DNA of 64,000 nucleotides from Heliocidaris erythrogramma (GCA_025617745.1 CM046853.1:29825822-29889821); one strand, 5' to 3'; numbered from the stretch's first letter, positions 1 through 31,706 are shown. The notes: generated by a model from the letters alone, not told the origin. A program made the numbers and translations.

Positions 1-726
1 ACACAATTTATATTTCAAATAGACATCAAAATAGTTAGATTAATTTTCAATGATAAAGAATATATATTTCTACCAATTACTTCTGTTTCATTTATCATTT
101 TCACGATTCATTGCAACTTATCCGTAATTTGCCATTATATTATTCCAAAACTACTAAATCCATGTCTTATTTGAGGCAATGACATTAGGCTACACATTGT
201 GCGTTTTATGAAGGGTTTTAGAACAATAGTGAATTATCATATTATTGTCTAATATATTATTATACAATAATACATATAGGCCTAATATTCTTTGGAGGGG
301 GATAATGGTTACTTTTAACTTTCGTGACAAAATATTCAATGAAAAAGGATAAAATTAATAGGTTTAACATAAATATACTCCCAGTAATGATGCTGACCAT
401 TTTTATCATGTTCATTTAGTACGAAATGAAAAGCGTTGGCATCGTTCCTAATTCACCCCATGTTCCTATTCACCAATTTTTACGGTATACAAAGAATAGT
501 CGCTCTTTTTATTGATATCCGCAGATGGAAGATATCCCACCATTTGCACCTAATAATATTCCATCAAAATGTTTTGCAGCTATGTTATATCTTTTTTCCA
601 AAGTGCCTTATCCAAAGTACCTAAATATTGTTCTTATTTTCGTGATTCTTCCATGTGTGTTTCTGGTACGATTATCATTTTGTAGTTTCCGTCAATGAGT
701 GACTTCAGATTATCACAAATCACTCT
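1..726. other. 3' flank of gene A, no further gene seen
   Basis: AT-rich sequence downstream of the gene A stop codon. It probably contains the 3' UTR; the only canonical minus-strand AATAAA I see is at 513-508. No coding similarity recognised. Confidence 0.5.
508..513 (-). promoter_or_regulatory. Candidate poly(A) signal of gene A
   Basis: Plus strand reads tttatt, which is AATAAA on the minus strand, about 215 nt after the gene A TAA. Position is plausible for a 3' UTR, but AATAAA is common in AT-rich DNA. Confidence 0.35.
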
Positions 727-8949
<8,223 letters not shown>

Positions 8950-9100
8950 TGTGCTGAAATGATAGTCACGGTCAGGCTTTCAGTGTAAGACAAGCTTGGA
9001 AGGTTGTTCTGTGTTTACTTAGCATCTAGATGCACATTTGATGATATGTAGGTGAGAAGTCATCTATAGAAATCCATTGGGTATTGGGATTCTTATTTGT

Positions 9101-9371
9101 CAGTGGCGTAGCCAGATTTTTTTTACAGGACGGCATAGGAAAAGCAAGTTACGTGTTAAATTAATCGCTTATTCTGTGAGAGCGTATCGTCCGAGCGAAA
9201 ATATACATTTTGAGTTTCAAACAATTTCAAACATTACACAGTTTATTCAGTTTTACTCATTATAAAATTGTATTATCTTTTTCAAAACTTGTGTGTGTGT
9301 GGGGGGGGAGGGGGGGGGGGCACGCACAAGCTCACCCCCCCCCCCTCCCCCACACCGCTGACTACGCTGAT
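9101..9371. mobile_element. hAT-like non-autonomous element (MITE)
   Basis: Begins CAGTGGCGTAGCCAG and ends with the imperfect inverted match CTGACTACGCTGAT. Near-identical flanks (ttatttgt before, gttatttg after) resemble an 8-bp hAT target duplication. A long G-run and C-run in the middle could pair as a hairpin. The start sequence matches hAT-type termini I know from other animals. Confidence 0.6.
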
Positions 9372-10179
9372 GTTATTTGGTCCCGCCCCTTCTTGCGGGT
9401 TTGTCTGTCATCACACCAACCACAAAATGTCTCCCTCTTTTTTCCATGGCATGAGATTAGTGTATATGACAATTTTGTTTGTTTAAAAAAATTTGGTTGT
9501 CAGTATTAGAGCCTAAACCCATGTCGATGGGTGACTATAGAAAGAAATACGTGAAAATATCTTACATGCAAAGAAATTTGTTTTAAATGGGGCATCTGGA
9601 CTTACACATAATAAGACCAGTGAAGTCTTGAAAGAGTATAATTTGCTAACATTGCTAACGAATGATCGATTCGTTACCATAAGCGTAATTTCCTTGCTAA
9701 TATTATTTATATTTAATTATTTTGCTCTGAAATTTTTTTTGTCTAAACCTTTCTTTTCACTATTATCTGTCCGTTTGCTGTTGTAGTTGTTGTTGCGTTG
9801 TTTTATTTTGCTTTGATCTTTTTGAGCCATTGTTCAAAATTAAAAAGATATAATAATGAAACAGAAACTTCATGATTCTGAAAAGTTTCCCTTTATTACC
9901 ATAAAAAATGTGCCAAACAAAACAACAAAAAATAACATAACACAACTATTATGTAAGACATAATTTGAGGCACCTTCCTCCCATATTTAGAATAATTATT
10001 TCTTTATGATTTTAAAGTAAATCTACATATTAATCTATATTTATAGTACACACATCTACCACCTTTTTCCGATTGATTTTGCATAATGCATTACAAAGAA
10101 GATTACAAAATACTAAGTTGATACCCGACAAAAATCTGAAACGTCAAAAACCATTGGTCCTCCACATTAATATGTATTG

Positions 10180-10430
10180 TAGAAGTGCTGTGGTCTAGTG
10201 GATAAGTCTGTACTGTAGATCACGAGGTAGGGTTTCGAATCCCAGCCCTCCTTTGAAAAGACATTAATCTGCATTTGCCACTCTCCACCCAGGTGTAAAT
10301 GGGTACCTGATATGCCTGAACGAGAGTTCCTTTGGCGGCTCGGCTATAACCGGGTTAATAATGTCAAAGTACCACGAGTGTCACAGCGTGACGGATATGG
10401 GCGCTATATAGAGGCTATTAACAGCTGATA
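10180..10430 (+). mobile_element. tRNA-derived SINE
   Basis: Contains a polymerase III A box-like tggtctagtgg near 10191 and a B box-like ggtttcgaatcc at 10231-10242, followed by a unique body with cacccaggtgtaaatgggtacctg and gggcgctatatagaggctatt. A related body fragment recurs near 26370-26410 (cgacccaggtgt... atgggtacccgg). Confidence 0.7.
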
Positions 10431-10615
10431 TCTAGAAAATGATCGAGTGACATAAGTAGTGAAATTCAAATACAGTATAAATATAATATATTTTCACTGA
10501 TTATATTCATTATAATGTGGGGAAAAAGTATCATAATAAAAGTCTATTACCGACGAAGAATATAGATGGAGGTCATGACACAAACATTAACATTGGTTGG
10601 GTATTGTTAGAATGT

Positions 10616-20326
<9,711 letters not shown>

Positions 20327-20658
20327 GTTATTGACGTTGAATTACAGGCAAAAATATCAAGTCCGCCTTTCTTTGGCCTGTATGATACAGCAAATATAGG
20401 TCAAAACCAAAGGTCTGTGTATAGGGCTTATACAATTTCGGTCTGACTGCAATGGCCGTAAAAATACAATATCTCTCCTTATAAGAACACATTGAACCGT
20501 AAAAATATTAATTTGTGTAAATACACCGACTTATATTGTTGGACCTTGTTGTGCATATACTGCCTACAACGTTCTGACTTCACTTGTGCAAATTCAACAA
20601 AAAGCTCAACCCATCTCCTTTGTCCTCACTCCCCCACCTCTATCCTCTCTGCCATTTA

Positions 20659-20776
20659 TCGCTCTCTCTCTCTCTCTCTCTGTTCTCTTCTCTCTTCCTG
20701 TACCTCTTTGCTCGTGTCTCACACATGTCCCCTTTCTCTCTCCATCCTCTCTCTCTCTCTCTCTCTCCCTCTCCCT
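20659..20776. repeat. CT-rich microsatellites
   Basis: Two (CT)n blocks separated by CT-rich unique sequence. They explain the Ser/Leu-rich open frames in all three forward frames here. Confidence 0.85.
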
Positions 20777-21020
20777 CCTTTTCTCGTCTTCCTCACTCCC
20801 TCTCCCTGTCTTGTTTACAAAACGCTAAGACAAACATCGTATTTTAATGTGTAGAGTTTAATGTTTCGCATTTTGACTACTAACAAAAGTATATTTTCTA
20901 TTTTGAAGAAAGTAGGAAAGAGTTGCAAAATAATTTTTATTCGTTTAAGTTTGATTCGTGCCCATGCTATATCAATGACCGTCAACAGAACCACCTATGC
21001 CGGCTTGAATTTGGTTCGGT

Positions 21021-21080
21021 GTAAAAATGCCAGAGGTAAAAATGCCAGTGGTAAAAATGCCAGAGGAAAAAATGCCAGAG
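21021..21080. repeat. 15-bp tandem repeat, four copies
   Basis: Unit gtaaaaatgccagag is repeated four times with one or two mismatches per copy. Confidence 0.9.
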
Positions 21081-22279
21081 GTATGAATTTAGTATCGTTA
21101 CAAAATCTTCTAAGTACGATGTGACACCCCCGTTCACTCTAAAACTCCAGTCACACCGATACAGCCGACACCAAACCGGCAACAGACGGATTAAAAATTA
21201 CATTACAGCAAATGCCCAAGAAGCAGTCAGGTTGGAGTATGTTTCGCAGTGTGACTGAGGTATAACCTGATCGATCATGGCTTCGACTATGCCAGTGCTT
21301 GGATCTCGTTAATTTCCTTGTTTGCCTTTCTGTCACGTATGTATTCGTATTTAATCTTCCGTCATCTCATTCTCATATGTTTACGTTATTGTTTCTTTTT
21401 TTTTTTCGTAATAATCAAGACTATCCCATTTATACCAAGTCAACAAGACCTCAAAATGTCGCAGAAAACAAAATAATGCAAAAATGATAATAAAATATAA
21501 AGTGAAGACGTATAACAAATGTCTACTTCGATCATTTTTATCACACTACTACGACTGTCTACATCGTGTTATGTAGGTTGACGTTCATGACCTCATAACA
21601 TTTTTAATTAAAGTAATTTAGATAATAATGGAGAGAAACGATAATCAACACAATCAATCCTTAATATCATTAAACTTCTCTTTGAGTCTTGACTAATAAA
21701 TACTAAATTATTGGCGAGATAATCTAGGCCGATGATATTATGTTCCAATTATGATCCCTTTGTCTTACAGCTAAAATGGTGGACACTTAAAATAAAAAAT
21801 TCAACCAAAAAATAGAGTTCTGATATTTAGCAACATCTTGAATGAATGACAAATTTAGATGTTCTAAGAAAAGTCAACGTAATTTTTATTGGTAATATTT
21901 CTAGTGGTAATTACTATTTTGTGATTAGAATAAGTTTGACAGATCTGGTGTCTGCCTTGGCAATACGCTATTTTCAATTTAACTGTTCATGGCAACACTC
22001 AGAAAAGTTTGACCCCCTCCACCCCCCAACCCCCAACCCCCCCCCCCCCCCTAGAGTTTGATGATTTTTTTTCCATACGGGAATATGATGCAATTTCGGA
22101 TAATTTAGCTATTATAAAATGATTGCTAAAAAAAATTGCCAATCGCAAGAGGCATGTCAATTAGGCCTAATCATAAAACAGGAATATGAAACCCAAGTAA
22201 GTTTCCCCATGACGGCGTTCAATATAACTCAAAAGAAAATACGGCATACTTTGCTTTTTGAATCGCGTCAGGTGGGAAC

Positions 22280-25200
22280 TTAGTTGCATGGTGCAGCTTC
22301 ATTATATTTATCATAAGCCAGTTGCCAGTCAGTCAAGTCTGCTTGCCAATTCTTGAATTCCTTTTGCCAATCGGACAAATCTGTATCCATCGAAGCTGAA
22401 ACAAAATAGATATTCATTGTATTCTAACCGTTCCAATGCAATAGGAATGGTGTATATTGCTAATTCTAAAATGTATACCGTATGTTTTAACTTCTTAAGT
22501 TTATAGAAATCATCACAAAGGCAACTTATACCTCAGGTGGACATCATTGGAGGGACATTTGTTGACAGTCACGCAGTGGAGAATATTCTCCCAATCTTCC
22601 CATCCCTTGCGCCGAAGAACTATTATTACTTGGCCGATTAAGGGGGAGCAATACCAACCTGTAACCCTTTCAAAACCCAGTAGGCAAGAAGAAGAAAAAT
22701 CCCCTTCAAATGTTCAACACAAAAGGCACGGGAAAATATGATAAATGTTTTCCCTTAGCTTTTAGAGATTTATCGTACTTGCAGCCCTCCCCATTTTAGA
22801 AATCCTTGATCCATGCACCCCTGGTCATATCAATACTCATCGGTGGAGGGCAAATTGTATCAAAATGGCATACTCTCGAGTGCTAGACAAATGTGTTCCC
22901 CTCTTACTACAGAATATCTCGTTTCAATCAGTAGATAATCTGTTGAAGGTGAAGCACTGTAAACCTTGATTGATCAATTATATGCGTAAATGTAAATTAA
23001 AGACATACCGATGAATTTCTGAAGCTTCGGGAAATAGTCGTTCCAAAAGCTGCATTGTCTGGCCTTCAATGCCCTCCCCTCCCCAAGAGACGGTGATATT
23101 TCCTTGTAGGAGAGATCGGGAATAGTGTAGGTTGGCCAAGTGCCCAGTCCATCACCCTGGTCGGCGCCTGCAGTCGGGTTTCTGATTTAAAGAAAAGAAT
23201 AGTTACGTTTCATTTATCATACCACGTATCTGAAAATATCTCAACAGGATAAAAGAGCACAAACATATATTGCCGTCATACAAAAAGGATCTACTCTACA
23301 CTGTTTATTCCCTTTATCAGGGAGAGTTAAGATGGATCGCAAGTCCCCCAATAAGTTGCAAACTTACAGTTTTATAACACTTAGGCCTACGTACAGGGTT
23401 ACAATTTCAATCTGAAATTGAACTGTGACCAATTCGAATTGATTGCAAGATTTTTTGTAGGGAGGGGTCAAAATCTACTCTCAAATCTCAGATTTGAATG
23501 ATGACAAAATGTTGTCATTAATTTTGGCTTTAATACCACCCTTTTCTTTTTTTTTTTGTCAGTGTACATGGTGTAGGGCAATAAATGAACAAATGTATCA
23601 TCATAGATTGACACAATAATGATTATTATAATTCCAAAATAGAGTGCGATACAAGAAAATGGTGGGATGTATCTTAACCAATAGTTTCACCATTGCGGGA
23701 ATTGCTTTACCCGAATTTTGCAAAGTTTGTCCAGAACCTCATAACCTTCACGGACAACGTCTTCTCTTCGTCTGTCACCGAGTATATTCCTCTATCAGAG
23801 AGCTGTTCAATGAAGGGCATTCCAAACACAAACGTAAGATCCTCTCCGTGGCCAGCTCCCAACCATCCTTGCAAAGCTTCGAAAACACTTCTGAAAAAAA
23901 AAATAGAAAATGGGAAGATGATAGCTTTGGTAAATACGTAACCACACTATACGCTCATTTCTTCATTCTGTAGCACAACCTTGTGTTCTACAATTGCAAT
24001 ATTAAAATGGATAGTTGTCTTAGGGTTGTTATCGGGGAGGTAATCGTCCTCAGGGTAATTGTCTCAGGAGGTACATTTTTCGGGGGATAGTGTTCTGGAG
24101 AAATAGTCCAGGGGATTGTCACCCAAATCATGTACATGCTTTCCAACTATTCAAATCCCTGCCACTATCAAAACAGACATAAGGTGACTGGATTCCTCCA
24201 TGCCCTATCACAAAGAGTTCGCTTTCATCTTTACCTATTTCCCTCTTGGATTGATTTGTACAGAAGTCTGAGTCTTGCAATAGCTCTGCGTTCCTATTTA
24301 AAGGGTCTCCAACCCAAAATCTTGCAACGTGCAGGAGACGCCGGTCCTTCTGCAAACCTCACACACTTTCCGCTTGACAGTTTCTAATTAGGCCCTTTGG
24401 TCTTGGCGGTACGGAACCCATATTGATGCACAGTATTCTAATTTGGGTCTTACTAGGGATTTGTAAGCGATCTCCTTTACCTTGCGTGAACAACTATATA
24501 GGTATCTTCTCAGAAGACCGAAGACGCCATGTGCTTTCAGAGTGGTTTTATTAATATGTTCTGCCTAACTAGTTTACGGTTTAGTTCGATTCAAAAGTAG
24601 GTGTAAGTTTTTATTGCATATAGTACATTTATATGGTTATTAATGCTTAGAACAATTCAAATATATCGTTTGTGAAGCTTGTATTCAGTTTTGTAAGTTA
24701 TACTACAGTTTAGGCTTACCTAGACGGTTCATGCGTCATGAAATACTTGAACACTGTATCCCCCACACCAGCATGGATCCGAGTAAACTGATCTGAAGGG
24801 CAGGCAAAGCCTTGGTCTCCAGCAAATTCTATAAACGACGGCATCATGTTGGCGGAAGCGTTGTCTGCAGTCGTCCAGTCCGTGTATTCTTGACGAATAG
24901 CATCAATCAAGATATCATCGGTGACGCCTTATAGATGAGACGGGAGAAAGTATGACAGATTTTGACTCTCAGTAGAACTGGCAAGTCTTTTTAATTTTTT
25001 ATAAAACAAATCCTATATTACAATTTTTTTCAATAAACTACATCAATGATAGCAAGTATAATGATAGTAATAATCGAAAAAAAAATCGACGATTACACTC
25101 TCACCGTACAAAAGCATCATGCCTCTGAAAAACTCGTCCAGACGCGTACTGTTAACTTCTGGTAGAGGTGGATTAGGAGTATCCACGGAAAAGAGAGCTA

Positions 25201-28200
25201 TGAGGAATAGAGTTCCTTCATCTCTGTTGAAACCAGTTAGTATTGGGCACCTCTTGAAGTCCTTCTTATTGTAGAGATTAGCTGGTGTATCTTCAAGGAA
25301 ATATCCGTCTACAGAAACAGGAGATAGTGCATAAGCCTGTTGACGAAAGTGATAAAAGGTGAAGAGAGATGATGTTATGTCAACAAGCTGAGATGCGTTC
25401 GTATATAGGTCCTAACCATTGGCGGCGATCGGGGGAGGGGGGCGTCCCGCAAACAATGTAAAACGTCATTTTTTTGTGGAATCAAAATGGAATTTTTTGA
25501 AAGCAGGAGCACCCAAAAGATTACAGAGAATAGAAGTGAGTGGGTAAAGTTATTTATTCAGTGTATTAAACTATGCTTGGCCTTGTTGTAGTGCCAGAAT
25601 GCATTTATATTTCCATTTTTCGCATCTTTTAATGTAATACTACACGTTCTGCGTCACGATTTCTTCAATCACACAAAAATATAATGGAATAACACTTGCT
25701 TACTTTTTTTGGTAAAGGACTGTATACTCACAGGAAAAGAACGGCTGAGAATCTCATCAGCAGTCTTATTTTCCAAACAGGCAATCAAAGCGGAGGATGG
25801 CGACGTGTCACATCCCAAGGCCCCTCCCAAAGTCTTGGCGTCTTGGACCTCCATTTCTGGTGGTCTCGGATCAAATGCCCAATTAGGAGATGTAGATCCA
25901 CTCTAAACAAATTTTGAGTGTAACCACGTGTTTATCGTTTAAATTAATTTCGAAACGTGATTTATACTATAAATAGGAACGATTATGTACAAGGAGGCTG
26001 ACCATCAATGTTGTTTTTTTTTTTTTTTTTGGGGGGGGGGGGGTGGTTTGAGGGGTTTGGGGTTGGAGGTGTATAAATTTCAAATACAAATTACCTGAAT
26101 AATGACTTGGTTGAATAAACCTCGACTTAGTTTGGACAGAGTGAGGAATTCGACTGATGCTCCACCAGCACTCTCACCAAACAAGGTAATCCTGTCCCTG
26201 TTACCACCAAAAGCTTTTAAATAAAACAAATTAAAAATAATACATGTATACATCATATATATAATTGGTATATTTGTAAAATCTAATGACACGAGAGATC
26301 CTGGCTTCAATCCGTGCTCCGTTATTACATTCTTGATAACGTGTTTTACCCAACTTTGTCCCCTCTCGACCCAGGTGTATTAAATGGGTACCCGGCAATG
26401 TTGGGGTAATATAGCCAATAGAAAATTAAGTAAGTATGCGAAGTGATTCAGATATTCATAAGTATGGTACCAGATCAACTGATGAAATCTATATTCTCAA
26501 GCACCGTAAACTTATTTTTCAACATAATATCCGTTTCACCGGCCCTAAGCTTTGGAGTGATTTACCTGCACCCATGAGAAATTCTGTGTCTCTCTTAAGC
26601 CTCTCGTGGAAGCTAAAACAGTGCATGATATCGGATTATAGTTCATGATGCCTTGCTTTATTATTATGCTCGATTACTATCATCCTAACCTGTTTCCAGT
26701 ATCTTTTTGTAAGAATGCCTGTGAATATTTCGATATTTTACTCTCACCGAATTACCACTGTATTATCCATGCATGCCATACAACTCCATTATGATTATTA
26801 CTATGTTGCAGTTCTCTTCCTTTCTCTCTAATCCAAGTTCCCTATCCTCTTCTCCCTTCTCTTTGTCTGTCCCTTTTTTTCTTTTCCTGTATTAAATTAT
26901 ATTGTATTTGTGTATTCAGGCGTACCCGCTACAAGCATCTGCTTATTGGGACCGCGCCTTCTTCCTTGTAATTTTGGAAGCTCTTGATTGTACTGATACT
27001 ACTGTATATGCATGTAAATTGTACTATTTGAACAGATGTTTAATGTTGTCAAAATCAATGGAAGAAAATAAATGTTAATTTGAATTGAATGGCTGCAAGT
27101 CAATCGGCTATCTGTCAACACAAAGAAGAATTATATTTAGCAAAAAGAACAAAATTGCTGGAATAGATGAAACTTAAAAATCAACAATACATAAGTTGCA
27201 AGAGTAAAAAATACCAAATTTCGTATTCGTTACATGTAAAATATGTATTGTTACGGCGACCCCAATACGAGCCATATGCTTCCTGGGAACCTGTCCTCCT
27301 TCCGCCATGTTTTTGTCAATGTAAATTTAATTTTTGCCCATATTTGATTATGATAAAGAGATAAATGTGTTTGAAATCTGACATCTGAATCTGAAAAAAT
27401 CTGAAATTTAATTATATTATAGGGCCTTCGGAAAGAGAAGTATGACTATTTATGAAGAAAAATGGGTAAATAAGCATAGTACCATAGAGAAAGCCATCCT
27501 TATTTGCATGACATTTAAATACATTTTAGTTACAGAAATATTTGTCCAAATGGTAAAAAAATTACGAACACACCATGGCTTAGATTTCTTGTTTTTGCTT
27601 CATTTTTACGCTTTGGTGGGATATAGTATACAATATCATCATGACGAAATAACTGTGCTAATTTCAATTCACATGAAACATGTACAAGTAACCAAAACCA
27701 GATGTGATATTTTTAAACATTTGGATAATTATTTTTATGTTTTCTTAAGATAATTACACATATTTTGAATATTTTGTTTTTGCTCTATACACATCTAGCT
27801 ATGATCAGCTCTCTGATATCAGATAAACACCAGGTGACAATATGAAAGATAAAGTAATGAACTCGAATGCTTTGACACCTTGGATATTATCATAAATCCA
27901 TTGAAGTGCAGCCACTTGATCCAACATTCCCACATTACCAGGTGCCTCCGAATCCTCTGCAAAATTAAAAGGAAAAAAAGAAAAGAAAAGAAAGAGGGCA
28001 TTTAACACATTTAACCAAAAAAAAAATCATTTCAAAAGCCAATGAATTTTAGTTTCACATGATGTGATAAATTTTGCACAATGACGTGTATTGTTGTGAA
28101 ATCTGATAACTTTTCGACAAAGGTGTCATACTTTAGATCGAACTGACAAACGGTATCGTTTATTCACATACCAATGTTATTCTCAAGAATAAGCGATGTT

Positions 28201-31200
28201 TATCATGGATAACAAGACCAAGCAATTGCCCCCTAACAACATTATTTGAGTTTTTTGTACAATGAAGAGTACACACGGGAGCCTAATCATTTAAAGAAAT
28301 GCTTTTTATTTAGGCTCCCCACATTTTATTTTTTCTTCTTTATTGCCAGTCCGTTCATATGTCTCTCGAAACTTTTTACCTATTTACCGTACATTGTAGG
28401 CCTACTTGATTTGAGTTCTTTACCCGTAAGTTTTGAAATTGACAATTAAGCTTTTAAAAAACTTAAAACAATCATTATTATGATACAGAAAACTTACTTG
28501 TAGTCAATTTAGCTAGGACGCCTAATCGATAATTTATAGACACAATGATGACATCACCAACAGCAACTAACGGGACTCCATAATAATCGTATTGATTGGC
28601 TGTCCCGATGGTGAATCCTCCACCGTGAATCCACACCATGACTGCTGCGTTGGTTGGCTACATAAAGAGAAACCACTGGAATTTATGACACTCTATTTAA
28701 AAAAAACTCTTCTGATTTGATATTCATAATATATTTTTACGTTTATACTTCTACAAAGGCCAACATTAACGAAATGAGATTTCTTTTTAAAAAAATGCAT
28801 GATTTTTTTTGTGTCAAGAATTTCTTTACAAAATTCGACGTGGGCAAATTGATTAAACCAGTGAAGATTGACAAACTGGAGAATTGTGATAACAAAGATT
28901 AGAGACCAACAAAAAATGATCTAGTAAACTTTACAGATAGTTTATTCACTGTTAGTCTCGGAGATCTTGGGTCGTGTGAACCGTGGGTTGAAAGGGAAGA
29001 GTCCCAACAAAATAAAATTTGCAAGCAGTGCAAACCAATTGCATGACAGTAAGTAATGTAAACTGATGTTAGGCAAAAGTTGTGTCTTAGATGGCCATTA
29101 TGGACATGTTCAAGATGTTAAAGTCGGTTATGCATGGACAAATTCGAAGTTACATTCCCAAAAAATGATTCATAAAAATATTAAAGTTAAATCACGGATA
29201 TGGAGTTGTGAGCCCACCTGTAATTAATTTCTCAATCCTTGTTCATATCTCGTATGCCGAAGTTTATGGCTTTTCTGCCTGGAAACGATGTAGTCATTGT
29301 CCGAACTTAACATTATAATTAAGCATATATGCAAAAAATAAAACAATAACAACAACAGCATTATTTCAATAATATTCATTTTCAGGTTAAAGGTTATCAC
29401 ATCTTGACATAGTGTTACCTTTGGGCTTGGAGAATATACATTGAGATAGAGACAATCCTCAGACATTGGTCCTACTGATGGAAACTGTGGATTCTCCAAT
29501 GCCATGCATGCTTCCTTGAACTCCGTAACACGTAGAGGTTCATCCCATTGCTGTTTGGTAGTCGGTGGTTTGAAGCGTCGAGGTGGCTCCGCAAAAGGTA
29601 CTCCCTATCATGGAGAAACGATGTTTGTTCGTTTGATTTGATCATTTATTACCAAAAATCATGTCGCAATGCACAGATACGGCAAATCCATATACAATAT
29701 AGACATAATTTTGCAAAAGAAAGAGGTGACCCATGCCATGACAGCATAATATAGGTACTTTACTTGACCTTCGTGTGAAGATTCGATGTCAAAGGCCATG
29801 AAAATCATTACAGCCTGTTTTCCCACATTTGCGCTGGTTTTGATGAACAAGGACAATGCCATTCCTTTTTTGGGCCCTCAAGAATAATAGAGTTTAACCA
29901 CTGACTAGGTTACCCTGGGTAAAGAAGACAAATAAATAAATAAATAAATTATTTTAAAAATTCTTTTTGCTCTTCATAGGAATGGCATTTTATCATTTTC
30001 GCCCATATAATACTTTCAAGACCTTTCATAGACACCTAAAGGTTGACTCTTTTATTTTTATCAAGTACACAGTAAGTAGAATAGCCTGAAAGTAAATTCC
30101 AAAGTCTATATTTTTCATATCAAATATAACAATAAAGGTCGTGATTATGAGCGTTTTGTCAAGTATGGATATCGACTCATTGTTGACTATGGAAAGTGAG
30201 CAGTGAGTTTGCAGTTTTCGTGTATGACAAGTTAGAAAGTAAATATTTGTAGATCGAGTTCAAAGAATAGAACCACGTAGGCCTACAAGGCAAATGCCTT
30301 CAGGATGACTGAGCTCTCGGTTGAAATTTCTTTATTTCCAAACGTTATCATGCAAAATTATAAATTATCATTCTTCGATGTAATATCATTCAGATGTACT
30401 ACTTAAAATTTTCAAGTAAAATTGTAAGGTTGACAAGTGCATTTAACTATACTTTTGACAGTTTCATGCAAAAATAATTACACTTAAGCATGCACATGTC
30501 TCTTTCTCCTTATTCTGCAGATATGCGCAGAAGAAATGTATATATATATATATAATTATATATATATCCATTTTGAATAGAAAGTCCACGTGTTGGAGTA
30601 ATATCAAAGAAAAAGACCAGTAGACATTTCATGCTTTTTTCTCCAACTATTTTATTTTCTCACGAATTTTCGACGATTCTCTCACCGTCTTTGTCAAGTG
30701 AATAATGACAAAATTTCAAAAACTTATCTCTTGTAAAAGAAATCCATCACCATATTACTAGCAAACATGTCCTCCCCGATGAAATAGATACATCCTTCAT
30801 TAACAGGCGAAAAAGGGTTAATTTCTCTATATCATTGTGTATAAAACATAATTATATAGTTGTTCAAAATGGATTACAAAATTTCGAAAACTTATCAATG
30901 TAGCGTTTCCTGTCTTGGAAACGCTACATTGATAAGTTTTCGAAATTTTGTAATCCATATTTCTTTTGTCGAGTCTTACTTATTCTCTTTTCAATTTCTC
31001 TTTTGAATACATGTCTTAAATTGAAATATCTTCTGTCTGCTCCAGTTCTATTTCGTTCAATAATCATATTATTCATTGATAATAGTAAAAAGAAAAAAAA
31101 AACTATTCACTCTTTTTCCCGAATCACGATACAATTTTAGGCTACTTATACATGGTAGCAATATCAATCAGTAAACGGAACATAGATTCCAATCAATACC

Positions 31201-31706
31201 CCCCCCCCCCCCAAAAAAAAAAGTAGAAAAAGAATAAGAAGAAGAAGAAGAAGAAGAAGAAATAGAAGAAGAAAACAAAATGATAAAGAATACAATTCGT
31301 GTAAATCTTTGTATTACGGTTGTTTATATAACTTAAACTATTTATATTTTCTGATTAAAGCTGAATCCGTGCTTGTCAGTTATCTTATCAAAAAAATGAA
31401 AAAAACGTGATTGAAGGCTTCTGTTATACATCTCGACATTAAACTTATTATACAACTTTTCATGTCCTTCATTTAAAAACTCGTTTGTAATTTTTAATCG
31501 TGAAAACTACACACAAGCCATAAATAAGAAGGCAAACTTACCAGATAAATGTCAATTTCTTTATCAACACCAATAAAGTTCTCCTCAGTAAAACGAACAG
31601 TTTTGCCTATGAGCATGCCTTGGGCTACAGTTACGTTTGGGTCTGCAACTAAAACTTCGGGCATCAAAGCAACTGACAGAAGGCTGAGGAGGATGAAGAA
31701 ACCCAT
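22280..31706 (-). CDS. Gene C: secreted cholinesterase-like carboxylesterase with WAT tail (11 exons)
   Basis: Exons: 31706-31542, 29604-29419, 28657-28498, 27956-27879, 26213-26095, 25902-25732, 25336-25105, 24927-24720, 23890-23711, 23181-23009, 22395-22280. They total 1788 nt (595 aa plus TAA). Seen: signal peptide (about 1-20), Cys88/Cys106 loop (18 apart, longest of the five, no Trp), canonical HGGGF at 128-132, Ser211 in GESAG, Glu333 in RDEGT, His454 in GAGHGED, conserved Cys pairs, and a last-exon WAT tail with Trp spacing 7 and 7 and Cys at Trp+27. Exons 7 and 8 (232+208 nt) together equal the single 440-nt exon of gene A, so the intron sits inside otherwise identical coding sequence. 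The exon 4 donor is a weak GTGTCA. Exon 9 is 15 nt shorter than in gene A. Two non-LTR retrotransposon remnants lie in introns, and exon 1 sits inside a long inverted repeat. Confidence 0.9.
24128..24580 (-). pseudogene. Non-LTR retrotransposon reverse-transcriptase remnant, gene C intron 8
   Basis: Reading the minus strand gives fragments such as [20 protein letters not shown], then [17 protein letters not shown], then, after stops and frame changes, [11 protein letters not shown]. The second is the typical C-terminal segment of CR1/jockey-like reverse transcriptases (A-x-x-S-L-V-R-P-x-L-E-Y). It is interrupted by stops and sits in an intron, so it is a dead fragment. Confidence 0.75.
26430..27090 (+). 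pseudogene. Non-LTR retrotransposon 3' end (RT C-terminus plus 3' UTR), gene C intron 4
   Basis: The plus-strand frame 26436-26648 encodes [12 protein letters not shown] and [17 protein letters not shown], the motif typical of the extreme C-terminus of CR1/jockey-like ORF2 proteins (NTR...GPKLWNSLP). It is followed by about 440 bp of AT-rich 3' UTR ending aaataaatgttaatttgaattgaat. 5'-truncated, as is usual for LINE copies. Confidence 0.75.
30869..30958. repeat. Perfect 42-bp inverted repeat (hairpin) with 6-bp loop
   Basis: Left arm 30869-30910 begins atggattacaaaatttcg and right arm 30917-30958 is its exact reverse complement; the loop is tgtctt. It starts three bases after the left arm of the longer inverted repeat ends. 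Lies in gene C intron 1. Confidence 0.92.
31229..31264. repeat. (GAA)n microsatellite, gene C intron 1
   Basis: An agaagaagaag run follows a poly-C and poly-A stretch at 31199-31222. Confidence 0.85.

Larger units (their letters stand above)
8950..10615. other. Intergenic region between genes B and A
   Basis: About 1.7 kb with no host coding signal. It holds a hAT-like repeat (9101-9371) and a tRNA-derived SINE (about 10180-10430); the gene A promoter should lie here but no core element is distinguishable. Confidence 0.6.
20327..22279. other. Intergenic region between genes C and B
   Basis: About 2 kb. It contains CT-rich microsatellites (20659-20776), a four-copy 15-bp tandem repeat (21021-21080) and a poly-C run near 22020-22051. 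No gene seen; promoter elements for gene B not identifiable. Confidence 0.6.

Noticed and set aside
20492-20854. Three overlapping Ser/Leu-rich forward frames
   Set aside because: Translation of (CT)n microsatellites; open in every frame, which is typical of low complexity.
27442-27753. 103-codon plus-strand frame in gene C intron 4
   Set aside because: No motif, AT-rich, inside an intron and next to a LINE fragment; chance frame more likely.
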